Shown piece after piece: positions 34,901 to 46,144 of a DNA stretch of 64,000 nt. Origin of the DNA: Cryphonectria parasitica EP155 (taxonomy: Eukaryota; Ascomycota; Sordariomycetes; Diaporthales; Cryphonectriaceae). Location of the stretch: the NCBI RefSeq assembly GCF_011745365.1, contig NW_024468913.1:3410001-3474000 (forward strand), read 5' to 3'. The translations under genes and the position numbers were made by a program. Below the pieces are notes generated by a model. It made no database searches and was not told the DNA's origin. It was given only the letters and a program-made list of their open reading frames with translations. How positions within the stretch are numbered: the first letter of the stretch is position 1; every line of letters starts with the position of its first letter.

Positions 34901-37900
34901 TCCTGGCGCGAGACGGGGGCTCTTTGCTGGCATATTCCCAGCTTCGAGCGTCAGCCCGCCTGGGGCGTTCACGAGGCCCACGAGGAGCGTCTGAACTCCA
35001 TTGGTCAATTGCCGCTCATATGGAGCGCCGCGACCCTGTCCATGAATCGTCCGACACCGCCGACGTCTAGCTATTTTAGTAAGTGCATTTCCGTCACGGC
35101 ACTACCTCGTCAAAATTCCCAGAAGAAGAGAGAGGTGACTCCTGAACGGATGCCGCACCCATCCACCTGATGCAAGGTGGCGACAGAGGCATCTCCAAAG
35201 CTTCTCAACTGGGTCTCAAAGGGAGGTATGTCGTGGGCTGCCTGGTTCCCAGCAGGAAGCATAGCCATGCTGCAGGCATGGTTTACCTGTGCGGTCGATT
35301 CGCATCCTATATAGTATATGGTACACATTTACGTTAGTGTTTGCAGTTCCACAATATCTTCACCATGTCTCGGATACTCGATCCAGACCTCCAGCGGCGT
35401 CGCAACAGCTTGGATCCAGCAGAAGCATCTAAACAAGACAAGTACTAATTCTCTGCTTGTTGCTTGCTTGCTTTGTACCATGGATCAATACCCCAAGAGG
35501 CTTTGCACTTGTGCTCTGGATTCGGGCGAGCATCGACGCGTGCTCCGATGCTGACACGGATCATCCTGGCGTCCGAGCGGCTCACCCGCCAGAGTCGCAT
35601 TGGCTCCATCTCCAGGCGCTGACGAGGCTCCCAACACTAGCATACACACTGGCCCAGATGCATGCCAGCCTGTCGGGTCGACGGGATTTGTAAATACCAC
35701 ACGCCGTTGCAGGGCAGAGGCAGGTATAGTGGCACAGACCATTCTGTTGTGCAGAAAAGACCAGCCCTTGGATTTCTTCTCCCGCTAGGCCGAGCCAGCT
35801 TCTGCGATGTTTACTACTAAAGTATCCTCCCGTCTTGGCCGCACGATCATTTTCCCGCCACATCGGTCCGACTACAACAGAACTTCTTGAGCGTGAAGCC
35901 ATCTGCAACTCCTGTGCGTGGTCGCTATTGGCTCATCTGTCGCTCTGCTAGCGTTGCCATTGCTACCGCTAGTGGGAGCTCGACCCAGAAGTCTTGCCCG
36001 TCAATAGACTCCTCCACCCAAGGACACGAACGCAGCTCCACCTGTCCACCAAGGAATAAACGGGCCCACACTCACACTCAAAATGATGATGGTGCTGCGC
36101 CAGAGGAAGCAAGGCTGGTGGAGGTTCCCCCAAGGGCCCGGCTGCCGGGCGCCGAGAGGTCCAGCTTCCAGCACCGCTGTGGAAAGCACAAAGCACTGCA
36201 TCCAGATGCGCAGCGATGACCAGGGAGACACTCACCGGGCCTGCAGCGTACAATTGGGCGCGCTGGCGCTGGCGCCAAGTTCTCGTGAACCAAAGCAAGC
36301 CAGTACCATGGCCTGTCTGCTAGGCCTGGGCTCAGAGAGAGTTGCGAGCCTCGTGCCAGGTGTCAAGGTCCTGGTGACGACACTGCGGTTCTACAGAAGT
36401 TCACATGTGAACGATCGATATTGCCCGCTTGGCGCGGCTTGCGAGCTGACCTCGAACGCGGGTCCCTTTAATGGGTCTAGGTCATAGGGCAGAGCCGGTC
36501 ATGGTCCGAGCGGCTCTGGCAGGCTTCATCTACTATGTGGCACAGACTGACGACAGAGTCTATTACTATGTACTACCTTTACTTTACTTATGGTAGTACG
36601 TGCAGTAGGCGCGAATATGTCTCAAGCTGTACCGATCTCGGGTGGTAGGCAGGCCACCTACCGTCCCATCTGGCTCAGCTCAGACGAGTTTCTGTCCCAG
36701 CAGTCTGTTCTGGCACGCGACCAGAGCAAGGCGTTACCCTGCTGTCGGGGCTGCCCGAATGGATGGATCATTTCGCTCAGGGCCTTGGCACAGTTGACCT
36801 GTAGCTCGGTAGTGTCCTGACACTTTCATCCTTCGGTTCAACATTCGCCGGATTTATTCGGTTTGAATGGTGCGGGTTGGTGATCAAACCTGTCAGTTTA
36901 ACCGGAGAATCCACGGCTCTACAATCCGGCAGACCAGCAGACCACAAAGCCAGCCCACACGGCGTCAACGGTGGTGTGCATATAGGCCTAGCCGCAATAT
37001 GCCGGCCCGAAAAGCAAGACGAGTCTTACCACACTCACTGCCTTTCACTGCCTTGCTCCAATTCCGGAGGCATGAGTAGTAAAGTTGCGCTAGAAGCCCT
37101 CCAATACAGGCTTCCTCGTCTTTGTTCTCCGCTGCCCCTGTCTCTTCTACTCACTTTACATGTCGTCTGTTTTGTTTTCGTCCTTCCTTTTTTCTCCCCA
37201 GCGGATGCGAAAAAAAAATAAAATAAAAGAAATTACAGATACCATGTTCGTGGAGGGCTTGTCGAGGCGGTCATTCTGTCATTCCGTGGAAAGCCTCCCC
37301 ACGTCCCGCATTCACGCGACCACAGCCCACACACGAGGACCGTGGTCAGATCAGGCAGATGGTGTTAACTCTGGCCTGCCGACCCATCGTGGAAGGGAGG
37401 TGGGCGTGCCGGGTGGGGGAACAAAGCCAATAGACGTCGTAAGTCGGCGTGGGGGTCTTTTGAAGGGCGGCGGCGCGGGAAGTCACCTCTATACCCCTTT
37501 CGAATGCGCGCGCCGGGGGGATCGCCGACCTTCTGCGTAGACAAAAGAGCTGCTAAATGCTGATCCGAGTCCTGGGTGAAATCAAGGAGGTCTGATGGAG
37601 ACTGCTAGGCCGGAAGTTTGTGGGTTCAACGGGCTACACCAACACGGGACTGTTTGCTGCTGATGGTTACGGTGTTCCGCCGTGGGTGATGGATCGCCCC
37701 ACACCCGCCCGTATGATTCCCTGCTCAATAGAGCAGTAGCTTCGCCTTGGACGTCGTCTCCCCACGCGGGTTGCGCCCTTTCCCCCATCACCCCCGGTAT
37801 GGTAATCAATCTCAGCAGCTGTCTCGTGCTCGTGGCGTCACCTTAAGGGGCAATTTGAGCTGATGAGGGCAAGCGGCCGTCGAGTTCACTACTGTCGTCT

Positions 37901-38042
37901 GTGGATAGGCGGATGCCCATCGTCGTCGTCGACTTGTCGGTGGCTTGTGGATCTGTCGTCGCCTCTTCGGTCATTCGTCGCCGCGTCGTCGTTGTCGTCG
38001 TCGTCTGCAGGGAGGGCAACGTCTATGTATGGGTGGGGTGGC

Positions 38043-38078
<36 letters not shown>

Positions 38079-38085
38079 TGTGTGT
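38043..38085. repeat. (TG)13(CG)4 alternating purine/pyrimidine tract
   Basis: 43 nt of uninterrupted alternating pyrimidine/purine: 13 TG units, a CGCGCGCG core, then CATGTGTGT. Such tracts favour the Z-DNA conformation under negative supercoiling. It lies in the gene-poor region. Confidence 0.9.
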
Positions 38086-38878
38086 TGCAATTTCCGGCGC
38101 TGTCGAGAGCTGGTCGCAATATGGTTTGCATTGCATGGTCCCGGGTACCGTGTCGCATGTCTCATAGGTTGCGCGGCCTGTTACTCTGACCGTAACAACA
38201 GCAGCAGCATGAACAGTCGAGGGGTTGGTGTAACGGGGAGAGGGGGAACGCAGCCCGGGTTTATATGCATGACACGACCAGCACACACTTTTGCAATTCC
38301 AACACGGCGATTCCTTATCTCTGATCAAGAAGACGAAGAAGCGCTCCCGATCTTTGCTCCACAGACAAGGCCAGTAGAAGGTCCAAGCTGATCTGGCAGG
38401 TGATCTGCCCTCTTCCGCAAAGGGGGGGTATTAAAAAGGACGCCAGTGGTTTGTTTGCTTGCACAATCTTGATAACAGCGGCTTCCTTCTGCACCCTTGG
38501 GAAGGGGGGGGGCCTTAGACACGCTCAAGAGTAGGCAGAGATAGAGATAGGCGAGCTGATACCGGGGACTAAGTCTGTGGGACTAAAGGAAATAGAGTCT
38601 CTGCTGTCAGATTCCGCGAGTAGCACGCGACCGAAAGCTTGGTCCTTTGCAGGCCGGAGATGCTTCTGGGATGCTGTCTAATCGGCATCTTTTTCTTCGT
38701 ATCCTTTAGGATCAGCTATATAGGTACTTTGTTTTGTTGATAAAAGTTTGATAAGAAGCTTTCAGTCTTATGACACCTTCTACTTTGAGAACAAAAGGAA
38801 TTTAATCGTATGCCGGCCTCGTCCTCCTCCATCATTTGTGCAGTAAACAAGTCTCCTACGTTGACCATCTGCGCCTTT

Positions 38879-38903
38879 GTGTGTGTGTGTGTGTGTGTGT
38901 GTG
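38879..38903. repeat. (GT)n microsatellite
   Basis: About 12 GT units in the gene-poor region, followed by an A-rich stretch. Confidence 0.9.
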
Positions 38904-40140
38904 AAAAACAAAATCCAGGCATAATCACTAATATGTATCTATCTTTGCTTCTCGTCCTGAAACCACCGGCCTCCCGTGTGACGATGGGGCTTCGTCCTAC
39001 CAACCCGCTCTCTCTCTCTCTCCAGATTCTTGCCCAGCGGCAGTATGCTTGTAGCCACCTCGAACCTTGCCAATCCCGCACTCGAGGAGTTTGAGCCGCA
39101 AGCAGGGACCAAGACAGTTCCTCTCTCTTGTCTCTTATCTCTGTTCCCCCTGTCCCTCGTAGCCGGCCAAGAAGATCTTTTTGTGTTGCCATCCCGGACA
39201 GTTGTCAGATGAGATAGGGAGGAGACCGTTATATAAGATGGGCTATGAAGCACGCGTAGTCTTGTCTATTTAGTTAAACCTAGGTGAAATCCAACTCATT
39301 TACACACAAAGTAGGCCATGAAGATTGTTGGCGTAGCAAACAGGCTGTTGCAAAGGTGTGAGCTATCTGTCTTTCTCTCTCTTTTTTCTTCTTTTTTTTC
39401 TTCTTCCTTTTCCTTTTCTTCTTTCCTTTCCCCCTTCCTTCTCTACTGCTTTCGATTCTCGAGTGCGGCTGAGATGGAAGTCCATGGGTGGTGTGCTACT
39501 GTCGCTGTGCCGTTGTTATCTATCGCTGGCTAAGAGATGTCGTTATCACTGACATGGATGACGAATTTTGAATTTCTTGCGAATGGGACAAAAGATATAT
39601 CTCAGCTTATAGGCGAGAGAGAAAACAAAAAGGTGCACTATTCTCTTTTGTTGTTGTCTCTCTTTCGTGCTCGTTACCCTTCCCCCTCGGGGCCACCAGT
39701 AACAAACTCTTCTGTCGGATATTTGGTGCTGAGTGCAGTGTAACCCCCCTCATCATGTCTGCAACGAGCACCGTTTTTGGCCCTGCAAAAGGACGGCCGT
39801 AGCGGGTGTATTAAGGACACACAAAGAAAATGCCTCGAGTGAGGAGTCCTTGAGTCGAGGCCCGATCTGCCGCACAGGGACAATGGCGTTGCTCGTGAGG
39901 CGGGGAAAACAGGTTGGGGGATGGGAGGTATAGGACTTTCTTTGTCCCTTCGACAGTCGGTGAACATGTTGCCGCCGTTGTCTTTGGTATGGGAAGGACG
40001 TTGGACATGAGGGTACAGATACCACGGCCAGAAAGCTTCAAAGGAGAATCGAAGAAGGGAGAAGAAGAAAAAAAAACACCTTCCATCTTGTTTTTGGCAG
40101 TAGACGTCACGTTGGGATGTTGCTCAACGAGGAAGGCACG

Positions 40141-41559
40141 ATGAGATTGAGGTTGAAGCAGGCCTGCCCTGCGTCGCTGGTAACAGCCTCACAGCCGCTC
40201 ATTCTTCCCGTCCTCCTTCTCTTCCCCCTCCTCGACAGCACGCAGGCCACGCACTCGTCTGGCCTCCGCTCGATAACAATGACCTCCCTCGAGAGCACGA
40301 CCACCACCGCCTTAACGATCACTACCTCTTCGACCCGCACCATCACTCTCACCGAGGTTACAGCTGCTGCCGCTGCCGATACCACCACAGCCTCCAATGT
40401 TGTACCCGCACCTCGCGTGATGACCAAGGCAGGCAAGATGTATTCATTCGAAGGGTGCTTCGGGCATGGCAAGCACGAGTCGATCGGGGAGATACTGGGC
40501 CCGGGCTACACAGCACCGTGGGCTGCCAATATGTCACTATCACTATGTCTCAACATGTGCAACTCGGCTGCCGCTGCTGGAGGAGGAGGAGGAGGTGGTG
40601 GTGGTGACTCCAATGGAACGTCTTCTTTACCCTACGTTGGCGTCTCGGATGGCGAGTATGTTCATTTGCTACGTGCTTGCCGTTCTCTACCCTAAAGACG
40701 AGTCCTCGCGCTATGAGCTTGATAGCAGGGCAGTTGTTGTTGACCGGGCCTTCGCACTCCGTTTCCTAGATCATGCTACTGCAGCGCAACCCTCACCACG
40801 ACAGCCCCCATAGCACCGACCAGTAACTGTACCATTCCCTGTGTGGGTAACAAGACTGAGGCCTGTGGCGGCAGGGCCTTCATGTCGATCTACAAGCTGG
40901 CCTCGGACAACAGCACAGCAGTGGCCCCGAAAATCAACAACGCTCCTCTCCCAAGCGACAGCGCTGGGGCCAGTAACGGTAATGTCAGCAGCAAGTCGAG
41001 GCGAGGGGTAGCTGTGGGAATCACGGCAGGGAGCATCGCAGGGTTTGCCCTGCTGATGCTCTTGATATTTGGGTGTACGAGACGGTGGACCCAGCGGAGG
41101 GCGGCGACGGCGGCGACGATGACGACGACCTCGACTCGACATAAGGAGAAAAATGCCCCGGAGGTGGACGTGGCGTCGGCCAATGACCCCATCGGGACAG
41201 TCTTCTCCGATAGCGACGATTGTTCCATACGTGACGTCAAAAGGGTCGACCTGGCCAAGCTGGACGGCGTGGTCCTGGACAATGCCTCCTCGACACCCAT
41301 GTCGTCCCCACGTGCTGTTGGCGCCGTTGCTACCACGACGGGGGCCGAGTGGCGGGGCGAAGACTCCAGCCCCCTTACGCCGAGGACACCGAGGGCCATG
41401 ATGGATGGGAGGCCGGTGACGATGTCGCTATGGCCCCAGCCGCCGGAGAGCATCGCACCGAAGCATGGGCTGGGCGAGCGGGCCTGGCATAGGCGGAAGT
41501 TGTCTGTCCCATTCCCGCCTCCGGGTGGGAGTGACACTGGGAGTGGGAAGAAGAACTAA
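40141..41559 (+). CDS. WSC-domain type I membrane protein (putative cell-wall/stress sensor)
   Basis: Two exons, 40141-40655 and 40770-41559 (GTATGT...CTAG intron, 114 nt), giving 434 residues. The start at 40141 is chosen over an in-frame ATG at 40117 because it puts a short basic stretch just before the hydrophobic LILPVLLLFPLL signal core. A short Thr/Ser-rich region precedes the WSC domain, which has the full eight-Cys pattern: GCF, LCLNMC, CYC across the splice junction, NC..PC, CGG. A poly-Gly run interrupts the domain after the fourth Cys. After a short linker comes one membrane helix (VAVGITAGSIAGFALLMLLIF) with a basic stop-transfer and a roughly 160-residue cytoplasmic tail rich in SP/TP. 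Yeast Wsc sensors have a long Ser/Thr rod between WSC and membrane; here the linker is short, so a mechanosensor role is uncertain. Confidence 0.82.
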
Positions 41560-42087
41560 AGCAATATTGGAGGATTCGATCTTGACTCAGTTACCTGGAC
41601 GAGAACTCTTCGGAATAGTGATCCGAAAGAGGGTACTCAAGCTGTCCAAGGGCTGTCTGTCTGCATGTGTCAGTAAGAACAATGGAAGTCTATATGCGAG
41701 CAATGTGTCATTGGAAAGTGTTGAGAGAATGTAGCACGAATTCAACCTGGATGTCTCCCTCCTCTTCAGGCAAGACATTCTGGCAGTCTATACAAGCAGG
41801 AATTTATATGTAATTCCTTCAAGCACGGATCCAGACAAATTCAACCGCAAACATGTGGCTACGAAGGTAACATTGACAAGTTGTGCGCGTATGTATGGCA
41901 CCAGCCACCCTACCTCCTAATCGTATGAGTGAGCCGCTTGAACTGAGAAGATCCTTTTTGATAAGTTTGGTAGCGAGCTTCGTTTGCCTACTGTTTTGGT
42001 GCTTGCACAAGCCCATATCATGTTTTGGGATGATGATGATGGTGATGATGATGATGGTGATGATGATGATGGTGATGATGATGATGG

Positions 42088-42119
<32 letters not shown>

Positions 42120-43803
42120 GGGTCACATTTTATTTGATTTGACTGGATCAGTAAGCCGATCCCTCCTAGTGTCTCGTCGAAGAAATCATATCTAAAGATG
42201 AATGGGAATCATAGAAGGACGACGGCTTTACTACGGTGCTCTAGGTACTGATGTAATACAAGACATCAAAAAGATGGAAGAAAGAAGAAAGGAAATCACC
42301 ATGGAACCGAACAGGAAGCGTTCATAGGTGGGCAACAGTCTCGTGCCTTATTGTTTGTACTGTCGTCCGGGAGTTTGCATCTCTTGGACGGAGCTTTTTG
42401 TCTGTGCTGTTGATGTTATTGTTGTTACAATATCATGACCCCTTTTTTGTCATTATACGGTCACAACCAGGGATGGCGTGTCTGTGTTCAAGTCGATATC
42501 CCATTTTTCTAGCACAATACGAAGGACTGGTATTGACCATGCCCGCATTCCATGTAGCACTGCGATCAAATATGATTGTGATCAAGTGCACAGTCATGAG
42601 GATACTTCTTACAGCATTTTTCTCACTGCTAGGTCCTTACAAGAATGACCGCTACCACCTCAACATGGCAATAATAAATCATTACAAGCCAGCATCTGTA
42701 TATGCTGTTGGCCTCTCCTTAAGAAGTCCAGTCTATCCTCTCTCACATCAGCTACAGAATCACCAATTCTTCTTCTCTCAAGCCCTCCCAGAGCAGAGTC
42801 TTGACCAAAAACATCCATAGAGAGCCCCCTCCTAGCCCAGCCTGCCAGCGCCATGTCACACCCCCCCCCCCCCCAACACCCCCCAATCTGGCGGCACTCG
42901 CACAGCGGCCGCAGACGAGCTCGCGCTCGCCGTCTGGCTGCCCAAGAGCCTGGCCGTTGCTAGTAATATTCCCACTCACAGCCTCCGCGACGACGGCAGC
43001 CACCCACAGTCCTCAACGTCACGCTCCCGTCCGTCGTCGTGACCGTCTCACGTTGAATGTTGAGATGACTTCATGCTAATGAGTTTCTCGAGCGAGTAGG
43101 CTGGTTTGGATGGGCTGATATAGTCAAGAGATTCGTTGGTTGAGTCAAGGTTAACTGTTGGAAAGTGGGTCGGGATTTTTGATCTGATTAGATTAGATTG
43201 ACAGCCGCTATTGGTGGGATGATGAGGGTATACAACTTAACTCAAGTACTTATATGTAGAGCACATTCGCCTCCGTCGTCGTCGAGACCCGTATTCAATT
43301 CTAGAACTTATGGACAAAGAACAGAAGAAAGAGCACTCGCTATGCAGCTTGCGGTACGATGAGTGAAATGGAATATTCGAAATCCATTGTTTCTATTCTT
43401 GATCGACTGAATTCTTCTTACCTTCGAAACGCATTTGCTTGGACAGTACGACAGAAAAAAAAAAGAATAGCAGGCGAAGCATAATAACCTACCTCTCCAG
43501 GAATTTCTCGGCATCCTGATCTAGGCCCTCGACCATGCCCATGATTCAACACCCTGACAACCATGTTGCCTGCCATGTTCTTCCTGCCAACCTCACCTGC
43601 AGGACACGGCGCCAGGATCTATGCTATCAAATCCCGCCCCAACTCCTCCTGACGATCCAATGTGTGCAGTTTGTTGTACAGCGCTCTGATGAACCAATAC
43701 CAATACCAATACCAACGACAAATGACAAAGTCGTGTTCGTGTCCTCCCCTGGAGACAGATCATACCGCCCAATGGTCCGCTTCATGAGTCTCAAGCTCGT
43801 CCG
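41560..43803. other. Intergenic region with GAT minisatellite
   Basis: 3' flanks of two convergent genes. It contains a GAT-based repeat (listed separately) and a C homopolymer at 42861-42874. No supported ORF. Confidence 0.5.
42029..42118. repeat. [(GAT)4GGT]4(GAT)10 minisatellite
   Basis: Four exact 15-bp units of four GAT and one GGT, then ten GAT units: 90 bp with no other interruption. The higher-order regularity implies unit-level duplication rather than simple slippage. Confidence 0.92.
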
Positions 43804-43992
43804 TCAGAAAATATCGTAGTCGCGACCCTTCCTAGTCGGGCTTGCACGGTCGACGGTCACCTGCCCGACGTAGGTCCTCACTGGTGAGGAGGACTTCACA
43901 GGCGAGAGTCTCACAGGTGTCCGCAGCACCCGCTCAGCAGCCCTATCTTTGACATAGTAGGGCTGCTGCTGCTCAGCACCCAATTGCTGACC
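43804..43992 (-). other. 62-codon in-frame extension after the kinase TAG
   Basis: Directly after the TAG stop of the kinase gene (43993-43995) the same frame stays open for 62 codons to TGA at 43804-43806. It encodes a Pro/Ser/Arg-rich peptide with EQQQPYYVKDRAAERVLRTP, RLSPVKSSSPVRTYVGQ and a C-terminal RKGRDYDIF. Composition looks coding. A 54-nt intron, donor GTAGGG at 43996 and acceptor GATAG ending at 43943, would remove the TAG and keep frame. Alternatives are readthrough or a decayed former C-terminus. Confidence 0.4.
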
Positions 43993-46144
43993 CTACAGCA
44001 TCGTGCCGAACAATCCATCCGAGGTGATGGGTTTCCTTCGCGGGCTGCCGGTATCCTCGTCTGCCTTCCTGTGACGGAAGGTGAAGCCGACGAACAGCGA
44101 CTTGCCCATGTCGTCGTCGCGTTCGGCCATCTTCTCCAGTGCCGTCTGCTTCTCGTGGACCTCCTTATACTTGGCCATGTCGGCCTCGTTGGTGAAGTCG
44201 TCGAAATAGCCCGCGTCCGTCTCGGAGTCCAGCTCAGGAACGAATGGCGCCTTAGTCTCGCGCAGTGCATCCCAGTCCACCTCAGCAAAGTATTGATGCG
44301 CAAAGATGTCCTTGGTGTTGGAGAAGCGCTTCGAGCGCGAGTTGATGCAGGTCGTGATGAAGGTCCAGGTTCTGTTAGAGAGGAAGTAGTTGGGGTCTTC
44401 CCATACCGGCCTTTTCAGCACCTCTTTCCAGTGCTTCAGATTGCGCCACGTCTCGTCCGGGGTGGCTCCGGCGAACGGAGGGAACCCAGTCAGAGCCTCG
44501 AACAGCATACATCCGAGACTCCAGTAGTCGACTGTGTAGTCGTATTCCTCACCGCGGAGCACCTCTGGCGCCATGTAATCGGGCGAACCGACGATGGACT
44601 TGGCATAATTTGCATCCTTGTCTCTCATCGATCTGTACCCGTCTCGACGCTCTGCCACGGTCCGCTGGTCCATTGGCTTTCCAAAGGGCACCGAGGTCTC
44701 GGAGGCCTTCTCCAGGCGGACTCGCATCGACTCGATCTTTGCAGGTGCCAGGAAACCTGCGGCCAGGCCAAAATCGGTCAACTTAACGTGACCAGACGAG
44801 TCCACGAGGAAGTTCTCGGGTTTCAGATCACGGTGGATGTAGCCGAGCTGGTGGAGGGCATCTACGGAGCAGAACATCTCTGCAATGTAGAACCGAGCAT
44901 GTCGGTTCGAGAGGACACCGGTGTTGTTCAAGAGCGTACGGAAGTCACCTCCAGGTACGTATTCCTATCAATTTTTTTAGGTCAAGCTCATATCAAGAAC
45001 GTAGCACATCGCCCGTCCCTTGAGAAGTAGGAGCCTACTCACCATAGCAAGGTAGATATTCTTGTCATCCTGGAATGAGTACAGGAGGCGAACGAGCCAC
45101 TGGCTTTTGGCAGTGGTCAGAATGTCTCGCTCAGTTAGGACGTGGCGGACCTCGTCCAATTTGAACAGCAATGCCTTGCTCATGACCTTCAGAGCGCAGA
45201 CCTCCTTCGTATCCTTCTTCTGGGCCAAGAACACCTGACCGTAGCCTCCCTGTCCGACCTGTGTGAGGATCTGGAAGTCGCCCTGGCGAAGTCGCACTCT
45301 CCGCTTGCGAAGGTTAGCCCGCTCACGGCCAGTGTACTTGTGCCACACCTGCTTGTACGACGCCTCGTCGGTCTCGGGAGGGGCGGGAAACTCGGCCTGA
45401 AAAGCATTGAGCCGATTCTGACGGTTGCCGACGTAGGTGAGGAGGTCGAAGTAGTAGTCGAGGAAGTCTGCGTGCGTGTTAGTGTGTCGTTCCTGCAGAG
45501 CATCGTGTTCTCCCTCGCGGGGCAGCTGGCAGCTGAATGGTTTCCTTCTTACACAGTTGGGTCACATTGACCATGCGTCTCACATTCGGCTTCTGCAGGA
45601 TCTCACGCTCCTCGGCCGTAAGGCCGCGTGCAGTGTCGAACTTCTTGGCTGGAGGGGCCCCTCGAGAGCTTTGATATATATCCTGTCTGGACAGCGCAGC
45701 ATGGCTTGGTAGGGCCGACAGTGTAGGAACGGTCTTGGATGCGGCGGGTGGAGTGTTTTCCTGGCCCTGATGTTTTAGTGGCGGGGAGGGGCTGCGCTTA
45801 TGTGTTACACTATCGTCGACCAGCAGCGTGGCGTTTGCGACGTCCGCATCAGGCGGCTGGAAACCGTTTCCCTTGCCAGGCGAGAGGCCCTGGACGACGG
45901 ACTGCGGACGGCCCAGCCTGATGGGGGTATCAAAGACGTTGGCGCCCAGCTTTGGGTGGTTCTCGTGGGCCTGAGGAAGCTCATGGGCGCCAGGTGGGAA
46001 GGACCTCTTGCTGGGGCTGCCCACAGGCGTGCTGGCGGGCTCAATAAATGTGTTCCTGACGGGGGTCTCGGGGCGGCCCAGATCGATCTTGTTGCTATTG
46101 TCCTTGCCGCCGGCCGCGAACACGTTGGACATGAAGTTGGCCAT
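43993..46144 (-). CDS. dbf2: NDR/LATS-type Ser/Thr kinase, DBF2/SID2 orthologue
   Basis: Three exons: 46144-45553, 45467-45043 and 44964-43993, giving 662 residues; introns have GTAAGA...GCAG and GTGAGT...ATAG ends. The N-terminal 200 residues are disordered with SP/TP sites. The MOB1-binding region YFLDYYFDLLTYVGNRQNRL spans the first junction. The kinase domain starts about residue 262: GQGGYGQVF glycine loop, ALK lysine about 291, HRDLKPEN with catalytic Asp384, DFG, an extended activation segment typical of NDR kinases ending GSPDYMAPE, and a C-terminal hydrophobic motif FVGFTFRHR with phosphorylatable Thr. In the mitotic exit/septation initiation network Dbf2/Sid2 binds Mob1 and drives septum formation. 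See the in-frame extension downstream. Confidence 0.95.

Larger units (their letters stand above)
33301..40140. other. Continuation of gene-poor region
   Basis: No ORF on either strand shows a recognisable domain or coding character; the longest here (36083-36487 plus, 38716-39192 minus, about 134-158 codons) look random. Base composition is balanced, without the strong AT bias expected of RIP-mutated repeats. It carries two GT microsatellites, a Z-DNA-type tract and a pyrimidine tract at about 39365-39438. No transposon protein fragments were recognised. Confidence 0.45.

Noticed and set aside
36083..36487. 134-codon plus-strand ORF
   Set aside because: No motif or coding periodicity that I can see; isolated in gene-poor DNA.
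42752..43003. Minus-strand 83-codon ORF with Ala/Val/Gly-rich start
   Set aside because: Composition driven by a poly(G) tract; candidate splice sites imply a 23-nt intron, which is too short.
43984..45030. 348-codon plus-strand ORF
   Set aside because: It lies exactly antisense to the kinase exon 3 with its conserved HRD, DFG and APE motifs; it is a codon-bias shadow without a recognisable domain.
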